The notes under the pieces were generated by a model that was given only the letters and a program-made list of their open reading frames with translations, did not search any database and was not told the origin of the DNA. Shown in pieces: positions 16,043-22,367 of a stretch of 34,941 nt of DNA (its first letter is position 1; each line of letters begins with the position of its first letter). The translations under genes and the position numbers were made by a program. This DNA is from Patescibacteria group bacterium. Its GTDB lineage: Bacteria; Patescibacteriota; Patescibacteriia; UBA10025; JAHIVO01. The stretch is from NCBI GenBank assembly GCA_018816445.1, contig JAHIVO010000019.1, forward strand, positions 1 to 34,941. The letters run 5' to 3'.

Positions 16043-17053
16043 ATGGCTAAAACATTAACTATGCCTACTTATCGGATCGTATTAAAGGAGGCATTTGATA
16101 TTGTCAAAAAGAGAAAGTTCTTATGGGTGTTTGGGTTTTTTGCCGCTCTGCTGGGAGCAGGGGGCGAGTTTGAAACTTTATTTACAAGTTATTCAAATTT
16201 GGCCCAAACATCAACTGATATTTTGAGCGTGCAATCGCTTTATCAGGGTGGTGTGATCTGGAGCATGTTTACGAACGTTAAGTATTTTATCGGTACGTAT
16301 CCATGGCAGACTTTTATTTTTATCCTGATGTTTGTGGTTTTAGGGCTGGTCCTGCTGTGGTTAGCAATCATTTCCCAAATTGCCTTATTTGATGCTGCTG
16401 CTAAATTCAAAAATAACAAAAAAGTTGGCTATGCTGAGGGGTATAGGATCGGCAATAAATTCTTTGGTCCGGTATTCCTGATTAATGTGGTGGTAAAAGT
16501 AATCCTTTATTTCCTGTTTATTGCGGTTAGTGCTCCCTTAATAACCTGGTTTCTGGTTGGAAACAGTGTTTTGGGAGGAGTAATTTTTATCATTTTGTTA
16601 TTTTTACTTTACATTCCTTTATCAATAATCGCGGCCTTTGTTGTAAAGTATACAGTTGCTTACATTGTGATTAAGGATAAAAAATGGCAGGAAGCAATTA
16701 AGTTGAGCTGGGAATTGTTCAAAAAAAACTGGCTCACAACCATTGAGATGGCTTTCATACTTTTGGTTTTTGGGATTTTAGTAGGCTTGGCAATAATTTT
16801 ATTGGTCGGAATTTCTTCCATTCCGTTTATCCTTATCAGTTTAGTAGCAATATTTATAAATTCCAGTTTATTATTTAATGCGGCCACGTTTATTGGAATA
16901 ATTGTTTGGTTTATAATAATTGCTATTCTTGGTGCGGCTTATGTGTCTTATCAGTACACGGCTTGGACATTGTTATTCCTCAAGCTGGTTGATAGAAAAG
17001 CGGAGAGCAAATTAGTGCGCTGGTTTAGCAAGATAGTTCCGGATAAGGCTTAA
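16043..17053 (+). CDS. Polytopic membrane protein of unknown function (336 aa)
   Basis: An AAGGAGG site lies 5 bases before the ATG. The N-terminal 30 residues (PTYRIVLKEAFDIVKKRKFLW) look like an amphipathic, membrane-lying helix. At least six hydrophobic segments follow (about 27-40, 88-115, 147-172, 176-205, 233-262 and 265-310). The pattern resembles bacterial proteins with a glycerophosphodiester-phosphodiesterase-type membrane domain or related families of uncharacterised integral membrane proteins, but no catalytic motif is seen. It follows ftsH by 21 bases and ends at a terminator. A role in envelope maintenance with FtsH is only contextual. Confidence 0.8.
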   Translation: MAKTLTMPTYRIVLKEAFDIVKKRKFLWVFGFFAALLGAGGEFETLFTSYSNLAQTSTDILSVQSLYQGGVIWSMFTNVKYFIGTYPWQTFIFILMFVVLGLVLLWLAIISQIALFDAAAKFKNNKKVGYAEGYRIGNKFFGPVFLINVVVKVILYFLFIAVSAPLITWFLVGNSVLGGVIFIILLFLLYIPLSIIAAFVVKYTVAYIVIKDKKWQEAIKLSWELFKKNWLTTIEMAFILLVFGILVGLAIILLVGISSIPFILISLVAIFINSSLLFNAATFIGIIVWFIIIAILGAAYVSYQYTAWTLLFLKLVDRKAESKLVRWFSKIVPDKA

Positions 17054-17067
17054 AAAAATTTAGAAAT

Positions 17068-17100
17068 AAAAAACAAGGGCTAACAGGCCTTTGTTTTTTT
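17068..17100 (+). terminator. Intrinsic terminator after ftsH and the membrane protein
   Basis: Imperfect hairpin AAACAAGGGC / GGCCTTTGTTT followed by TTTTTT. It lies 15 bases after the stop. Confidence 0.75.
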
Positions 17101-17136
17101 ATCCTAAAATGCGCGTAGATGGATTAACCTCCACTT

Positions 17137-17200
17137 TACCTGCCTGCCGCCGTGCTCCGCCACAGCGTGGCTACGCGACGGCGAGTACGGAGTTAGGTAG
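17137..17200. repeat. GC-rich palindromic repeat
   Basis: A GC-rich block in AT-rich surroundings, with CGCCGT pairing with ACGGCG around an inner CCGCC / GGC hairpin. Its words (CCTGCCTGCCGCC, GAGTACGGAG) recur reverse-complemented at 17349-17406. Confidence 0.6.
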
Positions 17201-17304
17201 AATTTCGTTTACTGGTGGGCGTAGATGGATTTGAACCATCGACCCCCACTTTATAAGAGTGGTGCTCTAACCACTGAGCTATACGCCCACCAGTAAACGA
17301 AATT
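17201..17304. repeat. 23-bp perfect inverted repeat enclosing tRNA-Ile
   Basis: AATTTCGTTTACTGGT at 17201-17216 and its exact complement at 17289-17304 extend the 7-bp acceptor stem to a 23-bp helix. The 5' leader therefore pairs with the encoded A-CCA and the 3' trailer. Confidence 0.9.
17213..17288 (-). tRNA. tRNA-Ile(UAU)
   Basis: The minus strand folds as a full cloverleaf: acceptor GGGCGTA / TACGCCC, D-arm GCTC / GAGC, anticodon arm CCACT / AGTGG with loop CTTATAA, T-arm GATGG-TTCAAAT-CCATC, discriminator A and encoded CCA. The anticodon is UAU, which reads AUA. Most bacteria instead read AUA with a CAU tRNA modified by TilS to lysidine, so a genuine UAU isoleucine tRNA is unusual. A broken 5' half of the same tRNA lies about 120 bases upstream. 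Confidence 0.93.
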
Positions 17305-17340
17305 AAATAGCAGATTTTAATTATAAATATATTTCTTTTG

Positions 17341-17540
17341 TTCTATGCTCCGTACTCCGGCCCGCCCGCTCCGACTCGCGGAGCGATGTCGGGCGCGGCA
17401 GGCGGGTAAGAGTGGTGCTCTTTGTCCGCCGAACCCTGAATTTGTTTCAGGGGAAGGAGGATAACCGACTGAGTCCCGATCGCCGATTCGGCGATCGGGG
17501 ATCCTCGATTACGCAAAGCGGAATCGGGACTATATGCGTA
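17341..17540 (-). pseudogene. Broken copy of the tRNA-Ile(UAU) 5' half, split by palindromic inserts
   Basis: On the minus strand, pieces matching the intact tRNA-Ile occur in order: GCATATAG (17530-17537), CTCAGTCGGTTA (17462-17473) and AGAGCACCACTCTTA (17407-17421). They are separated by a 56-base insert with TCCCGAT / ATCGGGA ends and an inner 12-bp palindrome (17474-17529), a roughly 40-base insert with CCCTGAA / TTCAGGG (17422-17461), and a GC-rich palindrome starting at the anticodon loop (17406 downwards). The 3' half of the tRNA is missing. The fragment cannot give a normal tRNA. Confidence 0.75.
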
Positions 17541-17591
17541 TGAGATTTATGCTAGTTTTTTTAGTATATTCTAAATTATTGATATGGTAAA

Positions 17592-17618
17592 GTGAGTCAT
17601 AATGGCTCACCCTTTTTT
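17592..17618 (+). terminator. Plus-strand terminator with no obvious plus-strand gene
   Basis: GTGAGTCAT pairs with ATGGCTCAC (one G-T pair) and is followed by CC and six T. The nearest annotated plus gene ended at 17053 with its own terminator, so it may end a short unannotated RNA from 17310-17590, or act as an insulator. Confidence 0.55.
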
Positions 17619-17622
17619 ATAT

Positions 17623-17654
17623 AAAAAAACCCGAGAACAGCGATGTCATCGGGT
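17623..17654 (-). terminator. Terminator of the coiled-coil gene
   Basis: Minus-strand ACCCGA / TCGGGT hairpin followed by a run of T. Confidence 0.7.
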
Positions 17655-17682
17655 CTTTGGAGTACGTAATTATGAAGGAACA

Positions 17683-17880
17683 TTATCTACCTGGGTAGCC
17701 GTCACGCATATGGGTTATCTGTTCAAAGCCTGCTGCATCAAGCTGATCTTCACGATGGAGGGTTGCCATAGTAATTTCCTGGTCTTTTGCTGCTGCGAGA
17801 AGATTCTCTAATCGACTCACCTCAGCTATCAGCCTTTTATTCTCCGCAACGAGCCAAGTGTTTTCTGATTGCGTGGACAT
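17683..17880 (-). CDS. Small coiled-coil protein (65 aa)
   Basis: No family is recognised. ENTWLVAENKRLIAEVSRLE and the following LLAAAKDQEITMATL have Leu/Ile/Val spaced as a heptad coiled coil over about residues 8-40; the rest is polar. AGGAG lies 9 bases before the ATG, and the gene has its own terminator. The strong ribosome-binding site and regular helix pattern favour a real protein over a chance frame. Confidence 0.65.
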   Translation of the reverse strand: MSTQSENTWLVAENKRLIAEVSRLENLLAAAKDQEITMATLHREDQLDAAGFEQITHMRDGYPGR

Positions 17881-17954
17881 AACAATTAACTCCTGTAAAT
17901 GTAATGAACGTTTTTGTTTACTTTTTCTCTGGTACTAATATTTAATTAGTCTCA

Positions 17955-17989
17955 GGGAAAAGGAGGGAAGTCATACAAAATGACTTCCC
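17955..17989 (-). terminator. Terminator of the secreted-protein gene
   Basis: Minus-strand 10-bp perfect stem GGGAAGTCAT / ATGACTTCCC followed by TCCTTTTCCC. Confidence 0.7.
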
Positions 17990-18010
17990 TTTAAGTTTGG
18001 AGAGTAAGAG

Positions 18011-18592
18011 TTAGAAATTGAGTACTGCCCTGGCCCAGATTTGGTTAGGGCCCGAATGAAACTGGTAACTTCCGATTAGCACGAACTGCCCATCTTTGAA
18101 TGGCAGAACCAGCCGTGGGCCGTAGCCATAATCGTCAACTGCATCCTTGAAGTGCATATTTTCGGTTTCAGCACCGAGAAGGCAGATCTGTCCGAGGCGG
18201 TAGTTGGCATCCAGATAGGTGTACCAGTTCTGGGAATCCATGAAGTATTCGATATTGCTCCAGATATGTACCGGGTCTTTTTTGTCGTAGGAAAAGCGGA
18301 TGTCGATCATACCTTCACCTTTATTTTCTTTAATAAAGGCGCCGGCATTGAATTCAATCCACCAATTATTCCCGCAATACTTAGGACCAGCAACAGCCAC
18401 AGTTACCTTGGCGCCGGGATTGGGGATAATCAGCCAGCCGCTGATGCCGAACTTACTTGTTTCACTGACCTGCTTAGTGCCATGCAACAGTAACTTTGTG
18501 TTATAAACGATTTCAGCCTGAGCCGGAATAGCACAAATAGCCCAAAAACAGGTGACAATGGCTATTACCATAAATGATTTGAGTTGTTTCAC
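18011..18592 (-). CDS. Secreted beta-strand-rich protein of unknown function (193 aa)
   Basis: The GTG at 18592 has GGAGG 5 bases upstream, so it is preferred to a TTG at 18634. It yields a classic signal peptide: KQLK, hydrophobic MVIAIVTCFWAICAIP, then cleavage after AQA before EIVYN. The mature 168 residues alternate hydrophobic and polar positions in many strands (WLIIPNPGAKVTVAVAG, MIDIRFSYD, QFVLIGSYQFH, IWARAVLNF). The last residue is Phe, as in outer-membrane barrels, yet CPR bacteria are considered to lack an outer membrane. It is either a soluble or lipid-facing beta protein, or a horizontally acquired diderm gene. One-gene unit with its own promoter and terminator. Confidence 0.8.
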   Translation of the reverse strand: MKQLKSFMVIAIVTCFWAICAIPAQAEIVYNTKLLLHGTKQVSETSKFGISGWLIIPNPGAKVTVAVAGPKYCGNNWWIEFNAGAFIKENKGEGMIDIRFSYDKKDPVHIWSNIEYFMDSQNWYTYLDANYRLGQICLLGAETENMHFKDAVDDYGYGPRLVLPFKDGQFVLIGSYQFHSGPNQIWARAVLNF

Positions 18593-18662
18593 AACTCCCT
18601 CCTCGTGTTTATTGGTTTCTCTCTCCTCTTTCAAAGAACGATCATTTGATCTTTAACCGGTA

Positions 18663-18690
18663 ATACTATATCATTATTAATGAGTGGCAA
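18663..18690 (-). promoter_or_regulatory. Promoter of the secreted-protein gene
   Basis: Minus-strand TTGCCA (18685-18690), 16 bases, TAGTAT (18663-18668). GGTG / CACC repeats just upstream (18693-18725) could be an operator but are weak. Confidence 0.5.
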
Positions 18691-18938
18691 AGAACACCAC
18701 AGGGTGATAAATAACACCAATAGATAGTGGTATTTTAAGTATTTTGGCTAATATTAGATAATTATTTTTAAATTGGTATTCCTTCTTTTTACTGGTATGT
18801 GTTATATGTTTAAGGTTTTAGGATGAATATATGAAGATAAATTGCATATTATAAAATTTGAATTTTATATATATCTTTCAACATTCTTCTATACTTTTTT
18901 CTTTAAACTATAAACCTTATACTTTATTCAAATATGCG

Positions 18939-18995
18939 ATGTATCGAGAAATCCTCCAACAACTGGACATGCAAAAAAACTTTTTTAATTCATAG
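18939..18995 (+). pseudogene. Remnant of a TrmB-like gene start
   Basis: The frame MYREILQQLDMQKN then stops within a few codons. It matches the first 14 codons of the intact gene at 19064 (MYRETLQQLGMHKN) with few changes at DNA level. The homology ends at an A-run, directly before a palindromic element (18994-19040). Confidence 0.7.
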
Positions 18996-19042
18996 CCACT
19001 TTAGTGGCGTAGTGTTAGAATGCAACGCGACTGAAGTCGCTA
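18993..19042. repeat. Twin-hairpin palindromic element
   Basis: Two perfect hairpins, GCCACT-TT-AGTGGC (18995-19008) and GCGACT-GA-AGTCGC (19027-19040), are themselves related in inverted orientation (TAGCCACTT / AAGTCGCTA). The whole looks like a small non-coding mobile or interspersed element inserted between the remnant and the intact gene. Confidence 0.6.
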
Positions 19043-19063
19043 AGAAATAGAAGAGAGAAAAAA

Positions 19064-19846
19064 GTGTATAGAGAAACACTCCAACAATTAGGCATGCATA
19101 AAAATGAGGCTAAAATATACGAAGCCCTGTTGTCTTTGGGTCCGGCTAATGTTTCGGAAATCGCCAGCGCGGGCAAGGTTAACCGCCGCAATGTGTATGA
19201 TTCTTTGCGAGGTTTATTAGAAAAAAATATCGTGTTCCGCATATCTGATACAAGAGAAAACAAGTATCAGGCAGCTGAGCCAAAAACACTGCTGCAAATG
19301 CTATTCGAGCAGAAAAAGATGGTCAGTTCAGTCTTACCAGAATTAAAACAAACATATTCACTGCACATGCCGGATGAGCAGGCTTTTATAGCCCGCGGAG
19401 TAGAGGGCATTAAAAATTTCTGGCGCTATATAGCATCACAAACCGGACCAGTTTTATTTGTGGCTGGCAAAGGAGCTTGGCACGATTCTAAGATAAATGA
19501 AGAGCGGAAAATCTATTTTAAATCCTGTAAAGAGAAAAATATTACTATCCAAGGTATTTTTGATTATGAAATGTTAAAAACAGGCAAAGATATTTATTCT
19601 GAATATCAAGTTGATCAATTACGCTTTTTTCCAGAAGGTTTTTCTACAAAATCTACTATGGATATATGCGGTAATAGGGTATTAATGTTTACTATGCCCA
19701 AAGGGAAAAGTATAGAAAACTCAATGATTTTTAATATTATAAGCCCAGCTTTGGCAGATTCTTTTCGTATCTGGTTTAAATACTTATGGCAATTATCTAA
19801 ACCATTAAAGATTGAAAATGGACAAGGAATTAGTAAAAAAACTTGA
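19064..19846 (+). CDS. TrmB-family winged-helix regulator, copy 1 (260 aa)
   Basis: An N-terminal TrmB-type winged helix (LQQLGMHKNEAKIYEALLSLG, then SEIASAGKVNRRNVYDSLRGL as recognition helix, wing to about residue 70) is followed by a short coiled linker (LLQMLFEQKKMVSSVLPELK) and a C-terminal effector-like domain of about 160 residues containing GVEGIKNFWRY. In archaea TrmB proteins sense sugars; the ligand here is unknown. The start is a GTG without a strong ribosome-binding site. Its end overlaps the start of copy 2 by 29 bases. No enzyme or transporter gene lies in the unit, so the target is elsewhere or is the unit itself. Confidence 0.85.
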   Translation: MYRETLQQLGMHKNEAKIYEALLSLGPANVSEIASAGKVNRRNVYDSLRGLLEKNIVFRISDTRENKYQAAEPKTLLQMLFEQKKMVSSVLPELKQTYSLHMPDEQAFIARGVEGIKNFWRYIASQTGPVLFVAGKGAWHDSKINEERKIYFKSCKEKNITIQGIFDYEMLKTGKDIYSEYQVDQLRFFPEGFSTKSTMDICGNRVLMFTMPKGKSIENSMIFNIISPALADSFRIWFKYLWQLSKPLKIENGQGISKKT

Positions 19847-20573
19847 TGCTATCGGCTTAACAAAAAGTGAAGCGCAAATTTACTTGGCAGTATTAGAAAT
19901 TGGGCAGACAGGTATTTCCAGCATTGCGGAAAAAACCAGCATAAATCGCCGCAATATTTATGATTCTATTAGTACTTTGCTGGATAAAGGTTTAATTTTC
20001 CAAATTATTAGCGAGCGGGAAGGAAAGTATGGCGCAGTTGAGCCGGATAAACTGGTTGAGCTTATTCAATCTAAAGAAATCGCTTTAGCCAGGATTTTAC
20101 CGGATTTGGATGAGTTATTTGGCACAAAAAAAATCCGCGAACAAGCGGTTATATATAAAGGTATAGAAGGGTTTAGAAATTTTATGCAAGATATTCTAAA
20201 TACTGGCCAAGATGTTTATTGTATGGGTGCAAAAGGGGGGTGGGGTAGTAAGGAATTGGGAAGTTTTGCCGATTGGTTTGAAAAAGAGCGTATACGAAAG
20301 AAAATTAAAGTTTATAACTTATTTGATGAAGAGATGAGACCAGCTATTAAGAAAAAACCTTTGTATAGTGTTTTTGGTGAGCACCGATTTTTAGCTAAAG
20401 AATTTTCCACAAATTCCGCAGTAGATATATTCGGCGATAAAGTGGTTACTTTTACTGGCTTATATAAGGAAAAGTTTGATGAGGATGTGACTTTGTTTGT
20501 TTTAACCAGTCCGGAATTAGCCGAGGCTTGGCGGGTGTGGTTTAGGTTGCTATGGGAGAATTCGAATTCATGA
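19818..20573 (+). CDS. TrmB-family winged-helix regulator, copy 2 (251 aa)
   Basis: The protein is a clear paralogue of copy 1: LDAIGLTKSEAQIYLAVLEIG and INRRNIYDSISTLLDKGLIF align with the same helices, and the C-terminal FVLTSPELAEAWRVWFRLLWE with FNIISPALADSFRIWFKYLWQ. The ATG at 19818 is chosen over a TTG at 19812. It overlaps copy 1 by 29 bases in another frame, so the two are translationally coupled and may form a heterodimer. The stop codon lies inside a terminator hairpin. Confidence 0.86.
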   Translation: MDKELVKKLDAIGLTKSEAQIYLAVLEIGQTGISSIAEKTSINRRNIYDSISTLLDKGLIFQIISEREGKYGAVEPDKLVELIQSKEIALARILPDLDELFGTKKIREQAVIYKGIEGFRNFMQDILNTGQDVYCMGAKGGWGSKELGSFADWFEKERIRKKIKVYNLFDEEMRPAIKKKPLYSVFGEHRFLAKEFSTNSAVDIFGDKVVTFTGLYKEKFDEDVTLFVLTSPELAEAWRVWFRLLWENSNS

Positions 20574-20599
20574 GGGAACAACCAAGGTTTTTCCCTCAT
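20570..20599 (+). terminator. Hairpin terminator overlapping the stop of TrmB copy 2
   Basis: A 9-bp perfect stem ATGAGGGAA / TTCCCTCAT that includes the stop codon, followed after 12 bases by TTTCCTTTTTATT. Confidence 0.6.
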
Positions 20600-20670
20600 C
20601 ACTCCTATTTCCTTTTTATTGCATCGCTCACCTTAGGAACCCACGAGACCCAAGGTTCGCAATTCTGATA

Positions 20671-20700
20671 AAGAAAAGGACGCCGGTGAGGGCATCCTTA
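20671..20700 (-). terminator. Terminator of the 133-aa orphan gene
   Basis: Minus-strand AAGGA(T)GCC / GGC(G)TCCTT hairpin followed by TTCTTTATC. Confidence 0.65.
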
Positions 20701-20714
20701 AGAGCGGGTTTTAT

Positions 20715-21116
20715 TTACCATTTCAGGCTGATGCCTGGCGGATTGATGTGGATGGAGCTGGCCTCTACTACTGTAAGAGTTTTTGGCAGGCTAGGCGGCA
20801 GAATGCTATCGGGCTGATTTGGGAATATTTCGACATGCGCGCCCTGCAGCCTTATAGTGCCGGTGACCGTAGTGGTAAATCGTAAAGTATTTTGCTGGCC
20901 ATGCCGCGCTTTTATCCATTTAAGCAAGGGATGCCATTTGGCCTCCTCGCCCTCAATGTAATGAGTATTTGTTGAGGATTTAATAAGGATAAAAGCGCCT
21001 TCTGGAATGTTCAATCCACTACTGCTGTTTTTTACAACCCGCAATAGCAGGACTTGTTGTCCGTTGATATCAACGTAAATCACTGCGCATTCTACTGGTA
21101 CTTCAGTTACGTTCAT
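20715..21116 (-). CDS. Small orphan protein, probably beta-rich (133 aa)
   Basis: Not recognised. GGAGG lies 5 bases before the ATG. Alternating hydrophobic strands are seen (VECAVIYVDINGQQVLLLRVV, GAFILIKSS, LRFTTTVTGTIRL, HVEIFPNQ, LTVVEASSIHI). There is no signal peptide, membrane helix or metal cluster. It has the same one-gene layout as the small-barrel array at 3561-5536 (strong promoter, GGAGG, private terminator), and NIPEGAFILIK recalls their GD-x-L/I loop, but the similarity is too weak to call it a member. Confidence 0.72.
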   Translation of the reverse strand: MNVTEVPVECAVIYVDINGQQVLLLRVVKNSSSGLNIPEGAFILIKSSTNTHYIEGEEAKWHPLLKWIKARHGQQNTLRFTTTVTGTIRLQGAHVEIFPNQPDSILPPSLPKTLTVVEASSIHINPPGISLKW

Positions 21117-21152
21117 GTAGTCCTCCAGGGGATTTTGTTTTCAAATTATATT

Positions 21153-21181
21153 ATTGTAACTGAATTGAGATAAATTTTCAA
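21153..21181 (-). promoter_or_regulatory. Promoter of the 133-aa orphan gene
   Basis: Minus-strand TTGAAA (21176-21181), exact 17 bases, TACAAT (21153-21158). Confidence 0.7.
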
Positions 21182-21190
21182 TAGTCTAAT

Positions 21191-21221
21191 AAAAAACAAA
21201 AACCCTCAATTTTTAAGAGGG
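21191..21221 (-). terminator. Intrinsic terminator of the HU gene
   Basis: Minus-strand CCCTC / GAGGG hairpin followed by GTTTTTGTTTTTT. Confidence 0.8.
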
Positions 21222-21246
21222 CCTTTGCTTATATTGCAGTTATAAT

Positions 21247-21537
21247 TTATTCTTTATTTTTCAGCGAATCCTTTAATGCTTTACCAGCCTTGAATTTTGG
21301 TACTGTTACCTCGGGGATCTGGATTCTTTCAGACGGGTTTTGCGGATTCACGCCGCCTCTGGCTGAGCGAACTTTGGCTGAGAAGGTGCCAAAACCTGTC
21401 AGGGTGACTTCCTGGCCCTGCTTTAGAGCTTCAATGGTAATATTCTCAAAAGCATCAAGCATATCTTCAGCCTGCTTTTTGGAAACGCCGACTTTTTCGG
21501 CAATGCGATTTATTAATTCAGCTTTGTTCATATTCAT
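21247..21537 (-). CDS. hup: HU-family DNA-binding protein
   Basis: HU bends and compacts DNA as a dimer. The 96 residues show the N-terminal helices (NKAELINRIAEKVGVSKKQA), the signature GFGTFSAKVRSARGGVNPQN with the beta arm whose Pro at its tip intercalates in DNA, and the C-terminal FKAGKALKDSLKNK. An in-frame second Met (M3) could also be the start; AAGGA lies 4 bases before the first ATG. It follows ymdB by 20 bases, so it may be read with rny-ymdB as well as from its own start. Highly typical length and motifs. Confidence 0.96.
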   Translation of the reverse strand: MNMNKAELINRIAEKVGVSKKQAEDMLDAFENITIEALKQGQEVTLTGFGTFSAKVRSARGGVNPQNPSERIQIPEVTVPKFKAGKALKDSLKNKE

Positions 21538-21557
21538 AAATCCTTATTAATTATTAT

Positions 21558-22361
21558 TTAAATTATAATTTCTTTGGTTATACGCTTAATATTTTTAGCC
21601 TTTTTTGTTTTAGTGTCTATTTCAATGACTACTGCGTTGGCTATGCAAGGTCCGGTTCGGGGTATAGAATGCGGTTTTTTATCGCTTTTATTCTTGAAAT
21701 TGTGGATTATTACACTTTTATCTACGCCCAGCACCTCGTCTCGCGGCCCGACCATGCCCACATCTGTTATATACGCAGTTCCGTCTGATAATATTCTCTC
21801 GTCAGCAGTGGGAATGTGGGTATGCGTGCCAATAACGGCTGATACCCGGCCGTTGACGTGCCAGCCAAAAGCGACTTTTTCTGAGGTAGCTTCAGCATGG
21901 AAGTCAACGATAATTCCGGCTAATCCACTATTTGTATGACGGCTTAAAATTTCGTCTACCGCCTGGAAGGGGTCAGTAAATTCTTCTTCAATAAATACTA
22001 TACCATTTAAGTTTATCACAAGAATGGGACTGGTGCCAGCCAGGACTGTTTGATAGCCAGCACCGGGCATGTCTTCCGGATAGTTAGCCGGACGAATAAG
22101 TGGTGCATCCGCTTTGGCAAAGATTTTTTCAACATCCGGTTTTTTCCAGACATGGTTGCCCGAAGTGAAAAAATTAATACCGGCGCTTTGGCATTCATCA
22201 AGGGTTTTTGGGGTGATGCCGACGCCATGGGCCAGATTTTCAGCATTAGCAATAGTCAAATCCGGCTTGAATTCTTTTTTCATCTCCGGCAGGACTTGAG
22301 TTATAGCCTGGCGTCCGGCTCGTCCGACAATGTCTCCAAAGAATAGTATTTTTATAGTCAT
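21558..22361 (-). CDS. ymdB: YmdB-type metallophosphoesterase (TIGR00282 family)
   Basis: In Bacillus YmdB is a phosphodiesterase active on 2',3'-cyclic nucleotides that influences RNase Y activity and cell-fate choice. The 267 residues have the metal motifs GDIVGRAGR, NAENLAHG, SGNHVWKK, DFHAEATSEKVA, VIGTHTHIPTAD and DVGMVGPRDEVLG, which place it firmly in this family. The gene lies 6 bases downstream of rny, reproducing the rny-ymdB pair of Firmicutes and supporting a shared role in RNA decay. Confidence 0.95.
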   Translation of the reverse strand: MTIKILFFGDIVGRAGRQAITQVLPEMKKEFKPDLTIANAENLAHGVGITPKTLDECQSAGINFFTSGNHVWKKPDVEKIFAKADAPLIRPANYPEDMPGAGYQTVLAGTSPILVINLNGIVFIEEEFTDPFQAVDEILSRHTNSGLAGIIVDFHAEATSEKVAFGWHVNGRVSAVIGTHTHIPTADERILSDGTAYITDVGMVGPRDEVLGVDKSVIIHNFKNKSDKKPHSIPRTGPCIANAVVIEIDTKTKKAKNIKRITKEIII

Positions 22362-22367
22362 AGTTTT

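Larger units (their letters stand above)
18635..19063. other. Intergenic region with promoter, palindromes and a gene remnant
   Basis: This 430-base gap holds the leader and promoter of the secreted-protein gene, then AT-rich sequence with no gene to about 18930, then the TrmB-gene remnant and two short palindromes described separately. Confidence 0.6.

Noticed and set aside
17341-17540. Introns in a functional tRNA
   Set aside because: The inserts are short palindromes, not group I introns, and the 3' half of the tRNA is missing; a pseudogene is simpler.
18690-18730. Operator made of GGTG / CACC repeats
   Set aside because: Only 4-base arms pair convincingly, which is expected by chance in a region of this length.
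20715-21116. Fifth member of the small-barrel array
   Set aside because: Same one-gene layout and beta-rich, but the strand order and key Gly-Asp and V-x-S/G-I motifs do not match; kept as an orphan.
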